NCBI RefSeq assembly: GCF_027595985.1
Contig: NC_073305.1
Coordinates: forward strand, 169,392,172-169,456,171
DNA: 64,000 bases
Direction: 5' to 3'
Source of the DNA: Sorex araneus
Taxonomy: Eukaryota; Chordata; Mammalia; Eulipotyphla; Soricidae
In this document: piece after piece, positions 46,265-57,552 of the stretch
How positions within the stretch are numbered: the first letter of the stretch is position 1
How the letters are laid out: each line of letters starts with the position of its first letter
The notes under the pieces: generated by a model
The model's database searches: none
Told to the model about the DNA's origin: nothing
What the model saw: only the letters and a program-made list of their open reading frames with translations
Translations under genes and position numbers: made by a program

Positions 46265-46790
46265 ATAACATATTAAATAAAATAACTAAAAGTAGAATTT
46301 AGGATTTGTTTTAGTAGAGGAGGAAAGAAAATGTTGCTGCAAGATGCTTTCGATAAAGAGGCACCATAGTGGTGCTCCTGTGTATGTTATAGAAGTTCGG
46401 CTGTATATGAGAGTGAGGATTAAGGTGAAGGGTAGGAGGAAATGTGTGAGTATGAGTTTACCACTGGGGACAACTTATTTAGAGATGATAGACCACTGGT
46501 TCCAATCACAAAATGAACACTGTAAGTCTCACATGGATATCCAGTTGTATAGAACAGTCAAAAGGATAACATAGAAGCCAACTAAGATCAATTAGCGAAA
46601 ACAAAAGCACAGAAGGCTCAACTAGCAACAAACAGCTCAGTAAGTCCTCAGACAATGACTAACGACTTAGCAACACCATTGTGATATGTAGCAATTTTCA
46701 CCAACCTTTTTTGTTGAACTATTTTTGGATTATTCTACTTACCTCTCTTATTATTATTATTATTTTTGGTAACAAGCAATGTGAAGGAAA
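46265..46790. other. Unassigned interval
   Basis: No gene seen. A short TTATTA run lies near 46750. Confidence 0.4.
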
Positions 46791-46799
46791 TTAGGTTGT

Positions 46800-46965
46800 G
46801 CAAGCCAAAAAGTCAGGTTTTGGGGAGGGAACAGAGGCATGGGAAACTGGGGACAATGGTGGCGGGAAGGTCACATTGGTGGTGGGATTGATGTTGGAAG
46901 GCCCCCAAACAGTTGCATTATGAACAACTTTGTTAACAATGGTGTTTAATAAAGTTTTTAAAAAG
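46800..46965 (+). repeat. 3' end related to the G-family/L1 3' terminus
   Basis: Contains caatggtggcgggaaggtca, ggtggtgggattgatgttg and taataaag before an A/T-rich end. The order is like the 3' ends at 19150-19260 and 49390-49520. Confidence 0.5.
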
Positions 46966-46969
46966 TCAA

Positions 46970-47390
46970 TGGAAAGCAAGCCAATGTACAAAGAAAGAAA
47001 GACTCAACAAACCGGTGAGGCAGTCAAAGACCAGGAGGATGTCAATGAAAGACTAACTTGAAAACCAGGTGGAAGAGCTGGCATTGCTCTGGTAGTTTTA
47101 GAACTATTCATATGTATTGCTCGATAAAGTAAGAGTTGCAGCGCAAAATTGTTTTGAACTTAACCTAATGATTGGATGGGACACCTGGTTTTAGTATGCA
47201 ACACCTCTCTGTTGTAACCTATTTGCAAGAAGAATAAAGACAGTGCCAGGAATACAAGGGAGAAGGAGAAGCTGGTGGATGGGAAAGATCTCAGAGTAAT
47301 CAGAGTGATGATTTAAAAGACAGAGCAATAGGGGTAATGATTTAAAAAACAGGAAATCAATGTGGGGAGGGAATAAACATGAATTTCATA
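46970..47390. other. Unassigned interval
   Basis: No feature recognised. Confidence 0.4.
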
Positions 47391-47394
47391 ATAC

Positions 47395-47565
47395 GAACCA
47401 GATGCTTTAAGTACATTATTTCATTTGGCCTTCACTACGGCCCTGAGGAACACACATCACCATTCCCCTTTCATGATGGGAGAAACAGGAGGTGAAGGAA
47501 TCTGTCCAAGGATAGAGATGACATGGAAGCCGAGACTGGATTCAGAAGCTAATATATCAACATTC
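47395..47565 (+). repeat. MIR SINE relic
   Basis: Clear order: agatgctttaagtacattat, ttcatttggccttcactac, gatgggagaaacaggaggtg, ctgtccaaggatagagatg. Confidence 0.65.
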
Positions 47566-47569
47566 ATCT

Positions 47570-48770
47570 CCTTGATATAGGAAAAATGGCATTTGTTGAC
47601 TCGAAGAACTGAACGGAGAAAGACTGAAGGTGAAATGATTAAGCAGGGAAAAAAATCATTGAAATGTGACCGTAACATTCTCAAAAGCGATTAGTGGTCA
47701 AAATCATGGATGTTCTTAGCCTGTTATGGAAAATGACTGGACTACTAAAGAAATTACTATTTCAGGAGACAAATTTCACAAAAAGAATGCTAGGAAGAGA
47801 ATTGTATTATCAACTGAGATATAATATTGTAAATGAGGAGGAGAATGTCATGTTTCCTCTGGGAGAAAATACCTTGGCCAGATTGTGGTCAAGATTTCAA
47901 CAATGTTGTGAAGAAAAACCCTCAGGAAAAGGGTGCAATTTCCAGTCCCCCAGATCCTTCTAACAGCCAATCCTTTCTCAGACATAATTCTGAGAAGTAA
48001 AAATGGCAGGAAATTCAGTGTTTGCTCTTGGCAGACCGTCCCCTATTTTCAGCAGTTTCTCCTCACCCCCAATTTTCATTTGATCTCTCTGTTCTAATAT
48101 GTATCTGCATCATACATCTTGATAAATACTTTCAAATAAAACAACTGCTAGTTATTAGTAGAAAAATATTGCCCTCTCAAGCAATTTTCTTAACTACCAT
48201 TCCTTTAAGTTCATGTGAACGAATACATCCATAAAAGAGCTCTTCCCTGGACAAAACATTTCTGAAAATTGTTTATTTCGTGAGCAATGCATGACAGATG
48301 GTATGAGTAGTGGTGAAGCATTCAAAACAGTACAAAGTTTCCTACTGTTCGTTCAGATGTTTCCATTCTCTGTTCCATCCATTAAATGCTGACTTATTTT
48401 TCCTCCACAAATTTCAGTTTGGCTTTTCAAAAATAAATAATGCTTTTGGTACTCATTTAAGACTTTATTACACTATTACTGGAAACCTCACTGTGAAATG
48501 TAACCTTCACATGACAAGAACAAATAGTTGGGACATCTACTATGAGAAATATCATAGCACACAGCATATGATGTTCATTACCGAAGAGACATTAATTGAA
48601 TTACTTATTATCATTGAAATTATGAACTCCAAGGTGTAGATGGGTGCAAAAATACATTTACACATGTTTAAAGATTACTACTAAAGTAGCTCATCAGTAG
48701 TGAATGAGGATTTGTATTTGATCTCCAGAATAACAGCAACAAAAAGGAAGGGAGAGGGAAGGTAGAAAGG
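47570..48770. other. Unassigned, repeat-poor interval
   Basis: About 1.2 kb with no repeat recognised. Open frames at 47694-47963 and 48310-48639 show no known motif. This is one of the better places to test for conserved non-coding sequence. Confidence 0.4.
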
Positions 48771-48780
48771 GAAAGGAGGA

Positions 48781-49538
48781 GGTGGCAACATGACACCCGC
48801 CATTGCCATGCCACTGATTCCATGCCAGGCTGTTTCACTAGGGGTGCCCCAGAGGGGGGTGAGAGTTCTCCCCACCCCGAGGGACCCAGCTCCGGCAACT
48901 GAAAACCTCCATAACCCAACTGTTGCATTGCTCAAGGCTGCTCCCCACATGCTTTAGCTGAGCCTCACTCATGAGTGAACATACTCCTGGACAATGTGGC
49001 CGCATTTGCAGCTGCATGATACATCATAAGACACTCCCTACCCATTCTCCAAGAGTACCACACCACATTTGATGGGGTTCAAATAGTAGGCAACCAACCA
49101 TAGAGGGATATATATGCATATATACATATTTTCTTGTATATATCATATTTTCATGTATATATGCATATACACATATTTTTGTATATATACGTATATATAT
49201 ATATACAAAAGCTCACATCACTCAACTTTTAACAGCATGTTAGTGATGTACTAAAGAATGTCTTAATGGCCCCTGCCAAAATAGAACAATCTTCACATTG
49301 TTTTCCCTATGAATCCTTTCTTAGCATTTTCAGTGGTTTTCTATAACAGACAACACAAAATATATTATTTCAGTTGTGCTTTGGGAAAGGGATTGGGGCT
49401 TGGAATGGAAACATCGCAAACATGGTGGTGGGAAGGTGTAATGATGATGGGATTGGTGTTTGAATATTAAATGTAATCAACAATTGTGAACTACCTAATT
49501 ACCTTATAAAATAAAAATGTTATGTAAAAAAGAGAAGA
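48781..49538 (+). mobile_element. G-family retroposon, copy 2
   Basis: The 5' part (catgccaggctgtttcacta, cattgctcaaggctgctccc, gctgagcctcactcatgagt) and the 3' part (catggtggtgggaaggtg, ttggtgtttgaatattaaat) match copy 1. It has a TA-rich expansion at 49105-49205. Flanking gaaaggagga at 48771-48780 and 49539-49548 is a possible target duplication in purine-rich DNA. Confidence 0.75.
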
Positions 49539-49680
49539 GAAAGGAGGAAGGAAGGAAAAAGGGAGAAAGGAAGGAAGCAATAAACATTACCTTTTATATC
49601 TTATTTACATATTATATATTTATACTGTTTTTACATTATATTTTATATTATATTTATATATGTTATATTTATATTTTATT

Positions 49681-49935
49681 GGGCTGGAGCAATAGCACAG
49701 TGGGTAGGGTGTTTGCCTTGCATGGGGCTGACTTGGGTTTGATTCCTCTGCCCCTCTCAGAGAGCCCAGCAAGCTACCGAGAGTATTCCTCCATCACAGC
49801 TGAGCCTGGCAAGCTACCCATGGTGTATTCGATATGCCAAAAACAGTAACAACAAGTCTCACAATGGAGTTGTTACTGGTGCCCATTCGACCAAATCTAT
49901 GAGCAATGGGATGACAGTGATAGAGTGAAACAGTG
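49681..49935 (+). mobile_element. SINE-B, full length, with target duplication
   Basis: Head (gagcaatagcacagtgggta), body (ctaccgagagtattcctcca, gccaaaaacagtaacaacaa), LINE-like tail. Perfect 10-base duplication atattttatt at 49671-49680 and 49936-49945. Confidence 0.95.
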
Positions 49936-49959
49936 ATATTTTATTGTTGCAGTCATTGA

Positions 49960-50090
49960 GGCTCTACCTGACAGGACTCAATGGTCACTTCTGAAGTGCT
50001 GATGGGACCATTTGATGCCAGGTATCGAACAAGGGCCTCCTGCATGCAAAGCATGTGTTCTGCCCTTTGCTGTTAAATATCCAACCCATC
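49960..50090 (-). mobile_element. SINE fragment, antisense
   Basis: Contains ggtatcgaacaagggcctcc and ctgcatgcaaagcatgtgtt. Diverged head type like that at 7571-7642. Confidence 0.55.
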
Positions 50091-50091
50091 A

Positions 50092-51200
50092 CTAATGCAT
50101 CGTTTAGCACAATAACCATAGGTAGTCAAATTACTCCCAGGATAGTTTTACTAAGTTATATTTGAATAAACAACAAAAGGTATTTTTTTGAGCTATTCCA
50201 GTTCATGATTTGATAAATGCATGAAATTGAGCATTTGCACATTCACATACATACAAATGTTCACACAGGAGTTTTCAACAAGTTATCATTAAATGTGTTC
50301 CTACATGACACAGATATTTCAAGTCTTCTACACAGTTCTCTCTCACATTTTGTTTATTTCTTTTTATTTTATCTTTTGAAGAACAGTTCTGGGTTGACAG
50401 GAGCAATGAGTTTCTAGGAAAAAAAAAAAACTTGTAGAGCTGTGGATTGGGATCTTTTAAACAGCCATGGTAGATGTCAGCATATCATATTCTGATTCTT
50501 CCTGATGAGTCAAGGAAGTGAGATTCTGAATTTATTAAGTTGTGTGGCTCTGCAGATAGTGATGTTTGATAGAAACCAAGGCTTAAAAAAAATCTCTTAG
50601 TCAAAAAAAAACTGCAATCAAAAAACAAATAAGGAATAAGAAAAGCATTTAAGTAAGAGACATCAATTAAAGGTCAAACTTTTTTTAGCCAAGTCTTATC
50701 TGGTGAAAATTAGAGCATTTTTAAGGTTATTCAGGAAACAAATTATCTCTGTTTGGGAACCTTCACAAAAAGGAAAGCACTAGTTTCTCATTCCAGCTTT
50801 CTTGTGTGCAACTGACCAAAGCTAAGTCAGAAACAAACCTCAAATTTATTTGCTCTAATTTTTTGTGTCTTTATCAAACCAACTTAACTATTTTATTTTT
50901 GTAGAAGATATTCACAAAGTTTATTTGCCATCTGTAATTTTTTTAACACACAGCACTCAGTAGCATAATTGGCTAAAGTTTTGTTGTTGATAGAATCCTA
51001 ATGTTAATTACAAACTGAAGAGAAAAAAATAAGAATATTGAATCTGAATTTGAGTAATTTGAAACAGCATTTTAAAGCAGCAGCAAAATAATTCTGCTAT
51101 CAAGAGTTGCATTCTAGCTGTTGTTTTTCCTACCAGAATTAAATTCTGTGACTAGCACAAGTTGGTCCTTCAGCTTGACAGATTTAACTTTTGTTTGGGG
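50092..51200. other. Unassigned AT-rich interval
   Basis: No gene or repeat recognised. Confidence 0.4.
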
Positions 51201-51206
51201 AGGGAG

Positions 51207-51432
51207 ACAAAAGAATGGAGGAGAGGTGAGGCGGGGAGAGGGAGAGGGAGAGAGAGAAGGAGGAGGGAAAGCGAGAGAGGGAGACAGAGGGAGTGAGGGA
51301 GAGAGAGTAAAGAGAGAGCAAGAGAGAGGAAGAGAGAAAGACAGGGAGAGAGAAAGAGAGAAGGAAAGAGAGAAGTAGAGAGAAAGAGAGGGAAAGAGAG
51401 GTAGAGAAAGAAAGAGAAAGAGAGAGAGAGAC
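51207..51432 (+). repeat. 225-base purine tract (GA-rich)
   Basis: Nearly uninterrupted G and A, mostly GAGA and GGGA units. The arginine/glutamate-rich open frame across it is a by-product of the repeat. Mirror-symmetric polypurine tracts can form triplex DNA. Confidence 0.95.
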
Positions 51433-51599
51433 CTAGCCAGTTCAGAGTAGAGGTCTACCTCACAACTTTCATGGTATGTTCTAGCCGTATTAGTTGAAAA
51501 GTAAATTGTATTTTCTTCTACTGAAGATAACTAGGGATTTTCATGCACCTAAATTAGTACTGTGTATGTATATGCCAACAACTACAAAGTCAATACTTA

Positions 51600-51960
51600 G
51601 CATGAACAATTTATTTGCCAATGGTAAATATCATCACTAATAAATGGAATTCCTGGATTCAACACATGGCACACATATTATCCATATATATCTGCATTAT
51701 TGTTTTACGAACAATTGAATATCATTTAGCCACTAAAATAATGAAATACTGCCATTTGCTGTGACATTGATAGACCCTGAGGATGTTAGTCTATGTTAAG
51801 CAAGTCAGAGGAAGACAAATACTGATTGATCTCACTATATGTGAAATCTAAACTCAAAAAGCAAACAAACAAATAAAGGCAGTGTGTGGAAATGGGATGG
51901 GATGTGTTTTTGGGGTTGCAAAATGATTAAGAGGATCAAAAAGTCCAAACTTCCTGAAAT
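51600..51960 (+). repeat. Old L1 3' end
   Basis: Order: atatcatttagccactaaaa, ctgccatttgctgtgacatt, aagcaagtcagaggaagaca, tgatctcactatatgtgaaa. This matches the conserved L1 ORF2 end. Confidence 0.75.
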
Positions 51961-51999
51961 GAAGTAACTAAGTCATTGGGGGTGGGGAGAAAGTAGAGG

Positions 52000-52245
52000 G
52001 ACTAGGGTACATGTCCCAATCTCTCTCCTGGCAACACATCTCCACCCTATACCCACCAGCCAAGTACTGCCAGGGTTGGTCTTGTGGTACCGGCATTGCA
52101 GTGCTCCAGCCAACACCATAACCTTGACGCATTTCAATGAACCATTCAGCCCAGTTAGCTGAGAATCTATGCAAGCAAGTCCTGGACAAGCTGAGCATTG
52201 CTTGGAGACCCCCACTCTCAATCTCATATAAATAAATAAAGTCAT
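52000..52245 (+). mobile_element. Long SINE-A variant, diverged
   Basis: The middle word ggcattgcagtgctccagcc aligns with that of the 63352-63615 copy, and the end ctgagcattgcttggagacc with the SINE-A 3' part. The tail is AAAT-type. Confidence 0.45.
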
Positions 52246-52287
52246 GGGGATGGAACATACAGCATAGTATCTATAGCCAGTGGTGCT

Positions 52288-52450
52288 TGGGGTCAGAGAG
52301 ATAGAACAGGTGTGAAGGTATTTGCCTTATATGCTGCTGACCCTGGTTTGATTCCCAGTACATGTAGTCTTCCAAACACCAGCAAAAGTCACTCCTTAAC
52401 ACAAAGAAAATATTATCCTTAAACACTGTGATATTAACCCCAACCCACAA
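52288..52450 (+). mobile_element. SINE-A, diverged
   Basis: Head ggggtcagagagatagaaca, B-box region gctgaccctggtttgattcc, then a shortened body. Confidence 0.75.
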
Positions 52451-52454
52451 ATAA

Positions 52455-53280
52455 AAATAATCTCATATTTAGAGTTTACTAAAAAGGAAATCTTAACATT
52501 TCTATCACAAGGGAAAATGTATGTTTGAGGATGAATGTTGACTAGATTTATTGAAGCATTTACGTTGCAATATATATAAATATTGAATCATGGTGCTAGA
52601 CCAGACATTAATCCAATACTCTATGTCAAGGATGCCTTCATAAGAAAGAACAAAATAAATGAAAGAACATTGCATAATTTTTAAAAATAAAGAATAAATT
52701 CTTAGGTTATGGTTCTTCATTTTGGCCAAACAATAAAAATAAAATTTTGCTGAGACGAAATGCTTTCCCACTGCAAGGAAGCTAGGGTTATCCTAATTTC
52801 CTTTCTGCAATTTATTTTGGTCTTAATGCTGCTTACCAGCGTTAAGATTGAGTTCAGTTGTTCCATTTTCTACTTCAAGCAGATATCCAGCTCAAGTTGT
52901 AAAAGTTGATAAACTAAGATATAATTCTTACATAGTTTCCGTTATATCAGGTTCCCCATTTGACTCCTGAGTAAGACACAAAAGCCTTGCCAGGGCAAAG
53001 GAAGCTTCCTGCACTCTGGCTCCTGACTCTCACTGATTTCATTTCATGTGATGACGCCCCCTCTCTTCCTCCACGCTTGTTCTCCAGCCACACAGGTTTC
53101 CTAAAACATTTCATTTTATTTATTTATTTATTTTACACTTCTTGCTCCCTCATGTCAGTATTCGTGGCTAAACTCAAATATTTCTTTTGCATTGAGCTCC
53201 TCTGGATTTCTTTGTAGCTATTACCTCACCCTAATTTTCTTCCTAAAACTTATTTTTATTCATTCATAAAACTCTTTCTC
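52455..53280. other. Unassigned interval
   Basis: No gene seen. An ATTT run lies at 53113-53133. Confidence 0.4.
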
Positions 53281-53282
53281 CT

Positions 53283-53388
53283 GGGCCCCTTTCAGTCGCG
53301 CACACGATAAAACTTAAATAACACCAAGAAGCTTAGCATGTCTCCTGTTTAAGGATGGCATGCAAATTTGACAAGTGTTCCCTATTTA
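53283..53388 (+). pseudogene. U6 snRNA pseudogene
   Basis: About 106 bases follow U6 snRNA from end to end: the region for gcagcacatatac is degraded, then agaagcttagcatg, cctgtttaaggatggcatgc and aaatttgacaagtgttccct match in order. U6 acts in the spliceosome. Changes in the normally invariant agcatgg and acagaga regions (here acaccaagaa) mean it is non-functional. No T-run terminator follows. The source was probably retroposed U6 RNA. Confidence 0.88.
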
Positions 53389-53494
53389 AAAAATTAAATT
53401 TCCCTTTCTTTGTTTCCTTGCTAACAACCGGTCTTCCATGCTATGCGTGAAAAGAAACAACAAAGAGTGAAGTTTCACATTGATGATTGTATTT

Positions 53495-53548
53495 CCTTTG
53501 CCCTCAACAGTGCCTGGCACTTGTTAGTTGAATAAATGATTGTGTAAG
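53495..53548 (+). repeat. MIR/L2-type 3' end fragment
   Basis: The word acagtgcctggcacttgttag then gttgaataaatga is the common 3' end of MIR or L2. Confidence 0.5.
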
Positions 53549-53549
53549 A

Positions 53550-54050
53550 GGCTATGCAGCAAAGATGCTTGCTTGAGATCGCTATTTACCTGATCTTCTA
53601 AGTACTGGAGCCTCAGGTCTCTTCTCTACTGTGTGACCTCCCAGGACAAGTCTCTCAAGGCTTAGATATTCCCCAGATGTGGGGCTCCCATCTTGCTCAC
53701 CTTATGATGGCTATGCATCGCCTACTTTGGATGTTCATCTAGTTTGCATTTTTCTTATGTATACCTCTACTACCCTCAGACTCAACTGCCTGATGATTCT
53801 AAGCTAGATTGACTTAATTTCTTGCTATGGGCTCTGTTCAAGAATGTTGGGGGGTAGGGGTCTGAATTTGAGTCCAATTATATCCTAGCACTCCATGACC
53901 TCTGAGGAAGTCATACAAACCTTCAAAACTTTTGGAACCAATGTTTTGCACGAGACAGGATGTGTGGTGTGAGGAAGTCCAGAAGGAGGTGTCTGACTCT
54001 CATAAACAGATGAGGCTGGCGATGAAGGCTGGAACAGCAGGCCTGAGGTT
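53550..54050. other. Unassigned interval
   Basis: No gene recognised. The 128-codon minus-strand frame at 53885-54271 runs into the L2 relic. Confidence 0.4.
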
Positions 54051-54315
54051 GGGGTGAAGAGCAGCAGCTGAATTTTGAGACACTCATTAGACATAAAGGC
54101 AGAGGTCATAAAGACTGCTGCTGCGTGTGTCCTTCTAGTGTCTCTGTTAGACAGAGGTCTGGGCTGGAAGGACAATTTTAGAATCATTAGCATACTGGAA
54201 GCATCTGATGGTTCCAGAATGGATGAGATTCTCAGCATAGAGAAATGAAAGACCTGATACCTCCTGCACAAAATCTGATGTCTGGGTCTGCCATCATCTA
54301 CAGGGTAGTGAATTG
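54050..54315 (-). repeat. L2 LINE RT-region relic, antisense
   Basis: The plus strand matches antisense L2 in order: tgagacactcattagacata, agaggtctgggctggaagg, gaatcattagcatactggaa, ggatgagattctcagcatag. Antisense L2 frames often stay open by chance. Confidence 0.6.
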
Positions 54316-54364
54316 AGGATCAGCTAGCAAATAAAGGATAAATGAAGACTAAAAAAAACAAGGA

Positions 54365-54445
54365 CCTATGACAGGAAGTGGTTCGATGTAAAGTACATGC
54401 CTTGCAAGCAAGAGAGAGGGAATCAATTCGCAGCACTTCAATAAC
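54365..54445 (+). repeat. SINE-A head fragment
   Basis: Contains gtaaagtacatgccttgcaa and a decayed B box. Confidence 0.4.
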
Positions 54446-54914
54446 AGTAAAACAAAGAAAGAGAAAAGTGTGTTCAGGATAAATTATTAAAATCTTTAGT
54501 TAACATAAATGCACACCCTTACTGAGTGTACTATCATTGTTATCATTTTCAAGATACGTAGCATTAGCAAAATGGAACAGGCATCGTAAACAGGCCCTCA
54601 AGGTGATCATGATCTAGTAGATGGATTAAGTGCTTACATATTAGTTATAGGGAAGGGAGAGGCTGATGAGGTAGAGTAACAAAATCAGGTCTAAAATGTG
54701 TGACTGGAAGTAGATTAAAATATTTAGGATGTGTATTTTCAAGCAACCATATAAAACTTAGAAATAATGATAGTGTAAAGAGATGGAATAATTAAAAATA
54801 GGGGGTTTACATAACAGATGACAACGAAAGAGGATAAAAGGAAGACAGAACAAATGGATCAAAGGGAATGTAAATAATATAAACTTAATGTCTCTTGTCC
54901 AATTTATGTGGAAA

Positions 54915-55935
54915 GCACTTCCAGTACTATGTGAATAGTTGTGGTGAGAGTGGGCCGCCTTGTCTCATGTCTGATATTAGAGAGAAAACTTTCAGGTTTT
55001 CACCATTGAGTACAATATTTGCTATGCTCTTCTGGTAAATGTCTTCAACTATGTTGAGGAAATCTTCTTCAGCTCCCACCTTATTAAGTGTTTCTGTCAT
55101 GAGTGGGAGTTGGATCTTGTTGAACATTTTATTTATATCTACTGATATGATCATATGATTTCTACTTCTCCTTGTATTGATATGGTGTATTACATTGATT
55201 GACTTGCATATGTTAAACCACCCTTGCATCCTCAGAGTGAATCCTACTGGTTGTGGGGTATGATTTTTTTGATGTATCATGGAGCTGATTTGTTAATATT
55301 TTGTTGAGGATCTTTGCATCTGTGTTCACCATGGATATAGTTTATAATTTTCCTTTTTTATGTCTATATTTCCTTTTGTTATGTGGGTAACATTTGCCTC
55401 ATAGAAATTGTCTAAGGGTAGTAGTAGTGCAGTGGGTAGACTATTTTTCTTGCACACAGCCGACCTGGGTTTAGTCAGCACCCCATATGGTCCTCTTAAC
55501 CCACTATGAGTCATTTCTGCATGAGAAATCAGCTGTAACCCCTTAGCACTACCAAGTGTGGCCCCAAAACAAAACAAAAAGAAAAGACAAACAAAACAAA
55601 ACAAAACAAAGAAAACTATTTTGGAGTTTTCCTGTGTTTTTCAACTTTCTAAAAGAACCTGAAAACGTTTGGGAGTACGTCATCTGTAACGGTTTGGAAG
55701 AACTCACTAGCAAACCCATCTGGGCCTGGGACTTTATTTTGGTAAAGATTTTTTATCACAATTTTGATTCCCCAGTAGTAATTGGCCTGTTCAGATGCTC
55801 TGCTTCTTCTTGATTCAATCTTGGGAAGTTACAGGAGTCCAAAAATTTACCCATTTCTTTTAGATTCTTTTTTTTTTTGGCATAAAGATTTTTGAACATT
55901 AAAGAAGAGTAAAAGTGAAAAGACAAGAAAAGAAA
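54915..55935 (-). pseudogene. Old L1 ORF2 fragment, broken
   Basis: On the minus strand the pieces follow ORF2 order: [20 protein letters not shown] (near 55860), then a short DNFYEAN-like part, then a 118-codon piece at 54927-55280 with GWFNICKSINVIHHIN and MRQGGPLSPQ of the RT domain. FADD is beyond the break and absent. A SINE-A, frameshifts and stops interrupt it. It is clearly older than L1-A. Confidence 0.82.
55412..55600 (+). mobile_element. SINE-A inside the old L1 ORF2
   Basis: Head gtagtagtgcagtgggtaga, B-box part gacctgggtttagtcagcac, body and an AAAAC-type tail. Confidence 0.85.
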
Positions 55936-55939
55936 TGAC

Positions 55940-56360
55940 ATTTACTCATGGAAACAAGGAAGCTGACATATTTAATATCTGGGTACAATTCAAATCAAGG
56001 AATTATTTTACTCGGGATAAATGATAAAGAGAGTCTCTCACCAGGCAAAAGTGGTCTATTTACCAAAATGCCGTGACAACCTCAAATCATAAATATGTAC
56101 ATGAATTATCAGATGTTCAAAATACATGAAAGAAAATGGACAGAGCTTAAATAATAGACAAATCTATGATGATAATTAAGATAGTATTGTCCCTGTGTTG
56201 GAAATACAAACAATAGATCAGTATTTCTAGTCAGTGATATTATGAAAGTCTTCTTCATCACAGTACCCCATTTGACATTTGGATAGACCATTTCAAAGAA
56301 AACCAGCAGAAAATGATTTCTTAAACAAACAAACAAACAAAAAACAAACATGAGAGGCTA
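55940..56360. other. Unassigned AT-rich interval
   Basis: No feature beyond an AAAC run at 56323-56347. Confidence 0.4.
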
Positions 56361-56364
56361 CCAG

Positions 56365-56450
56365 GTTAGTTCACTGAACTAGAGAACCTGCCTTGCATAA
56401 GTAAGGACTCAAATTAGATCCCTAGTACCACTGCACGTGCCAAGCACAGT
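56365..56450 (+). repeat. SINE head fragment
   Basis: Contains gagaacctgccttgcataag and attagatccctagtaccact. Confidence 0.4.
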
Positions 56451-56566
56451 CTGAAAGCCTTGTTGTTCCTACCCAGCAGTTCTGCTGCTTTCAAAACTGC
56501 ATTCCTTTTCTGCCCACACCACAGCTAGATGTGTGCAAATATCAGCATGTAAGGGGCGAGACTCTT

Positions 56567-56718
56567 GGGCCAGATAGATAGTACAGTGGGTAAGGCATTT
56601 GCCTTGCACACAGCCAACCCAGGTTTGATCCCCGGCATCCCATATGGTCCCTCATGCATTGCCAGGAGGAATTCCTGAGTGCAGAGCCAGGATCATCACT
56701 GGGTATAACCCCCCAAAA
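56567..56718 (+). mobile_element. SINE-A, 3' part shortened
   Basis: Head and body are well preserved (gatagtacagtgggtaaggc, tttgatccccggcatcccat). The 3' part jumps from gagtgcagagccaggat to tcactgggtataacc. Composite-2 inserted just after its A run. Confidence 0.9.
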
Positions 56719-56728
56719 AAATGGCGGG

Positions 56729-57542
56729 AAAATGCTCCGGACCCGAATTGGGGCCAGCAACACCGGGGAGCCGGAAGGAGGAGGTGCCGCCAGCACACCT
56801 TCTCCAGATGGAGCCCTGCCGACACTGAGCAGCAGCAACTAACACGGCTCCAGGATTCGGGACTGGGACACATCCGAGCTGCGGGGGGGGGTGGGGGGGC
56901 ACTGGAGTGGGGCGGCGCCAGCCCAAAACTCCAAGTGGTCCCGGCCGCCGGAAGTCACGCCCTCGACCCACCCTCGGCGCCATCTTGACACAATCAACAG
57001 GCATTCTGGTGAGCAACGCGGCCTGGAAAATGCTCCGGACCCGAATTGGGGCCAGCAACACCAGGGAGCCGGAAGGAGGAGGTGCCGCCAGCACACCTTC
57101 TCCAGATGGAGCCCTGGCGACACTGAGCAGCAACTAACACGGCTCCAGGATTCGGGACTGGGACACATCCGAGCTGCGCGGCCACGTTACACCTTTTCTA
57201 AAACCTGAAAACATACAATCTTTTAATGGAAAACTAATTATCAAATGCTTCCTTATTAGGGTTATCTTGTTTGGGGGTGTAACTCCCACAACAATAGTGA
57301 GTTTTGTGTTGAAATATTGAACTTAATCAAGGTGAAGAGAAAATGAAGTGAAATTCATCAGTTATACAGTTGGGGTGGGGGCGGGGGGTATACCGGGGAT
57401 TTTGGTGGTGGAATATGGGCACTGGTGAAGGGATGGTGTTTGAATACGGTATAACTGAGACATAAACCTGAGAACTCTGTAACTTTCCACATGGTGATAA
57501 AATTAAAAAAATATAAATAAATTAAAAAAGTAAATAAAAAAT
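56729..57542 (+). mobile_element. Composite-2: tandem GC-rich monomers with an L1-like 3' end
   Basis: The first part has two copies of a GC-rich unit 298 bases apart (tgctccggacccgaattggg at 56733 and 57031); the second is partial, ending in catccgagctgc at 57177. Between them is a gcgccatcttgac word like a YY1 site. The 3' part (caatagtgagttttgtgttg, G-rich patch at 57372-57388, gtgataaaattaaaa end) matches Composite-1 and the L1-C terminus. The word aaatggcggg at 56719-56728 and 57543-57552 is a probable 10-base target duplication. No ORF1 or ORF2 is present. Tandem promoter monomers are known for mouse L1 5' ends, so the first part may be L1 promoter DNA. Confidence 0.8.
56733..57180 (+). 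repeat. Tandem monomers, CpG-rich, 298-base period
   Basis: Unit words repeated in order: ggggccagcaacacc, gagccggaaggaggaggtgc, cttctccagatggagccctg, ggattcgggactgggacaca. The second copy lacks one agc triplet. It is the most CpG-dense part of the window along with 11743-11909. Confidence 0.93.
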
Positions 57543-57552
57543 AAATGGCGGG

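Noticed and set aside
51121-51378. Arg/Glu-rich coding region
   Set aside because: It is the translation of a GA simple repeat.
53885-54271. 128-codon minus-strand open frame as a host gene
   Set aside because: Most of it overlaps an antisense L2 relic and no protein motif is seen.
56644-57208. Several overlapping open frames on both strands
   Set aside because: They arise from low stop-codon frequency in the CpG-rich monomers. The same peptides repeat because the DNA repeats.
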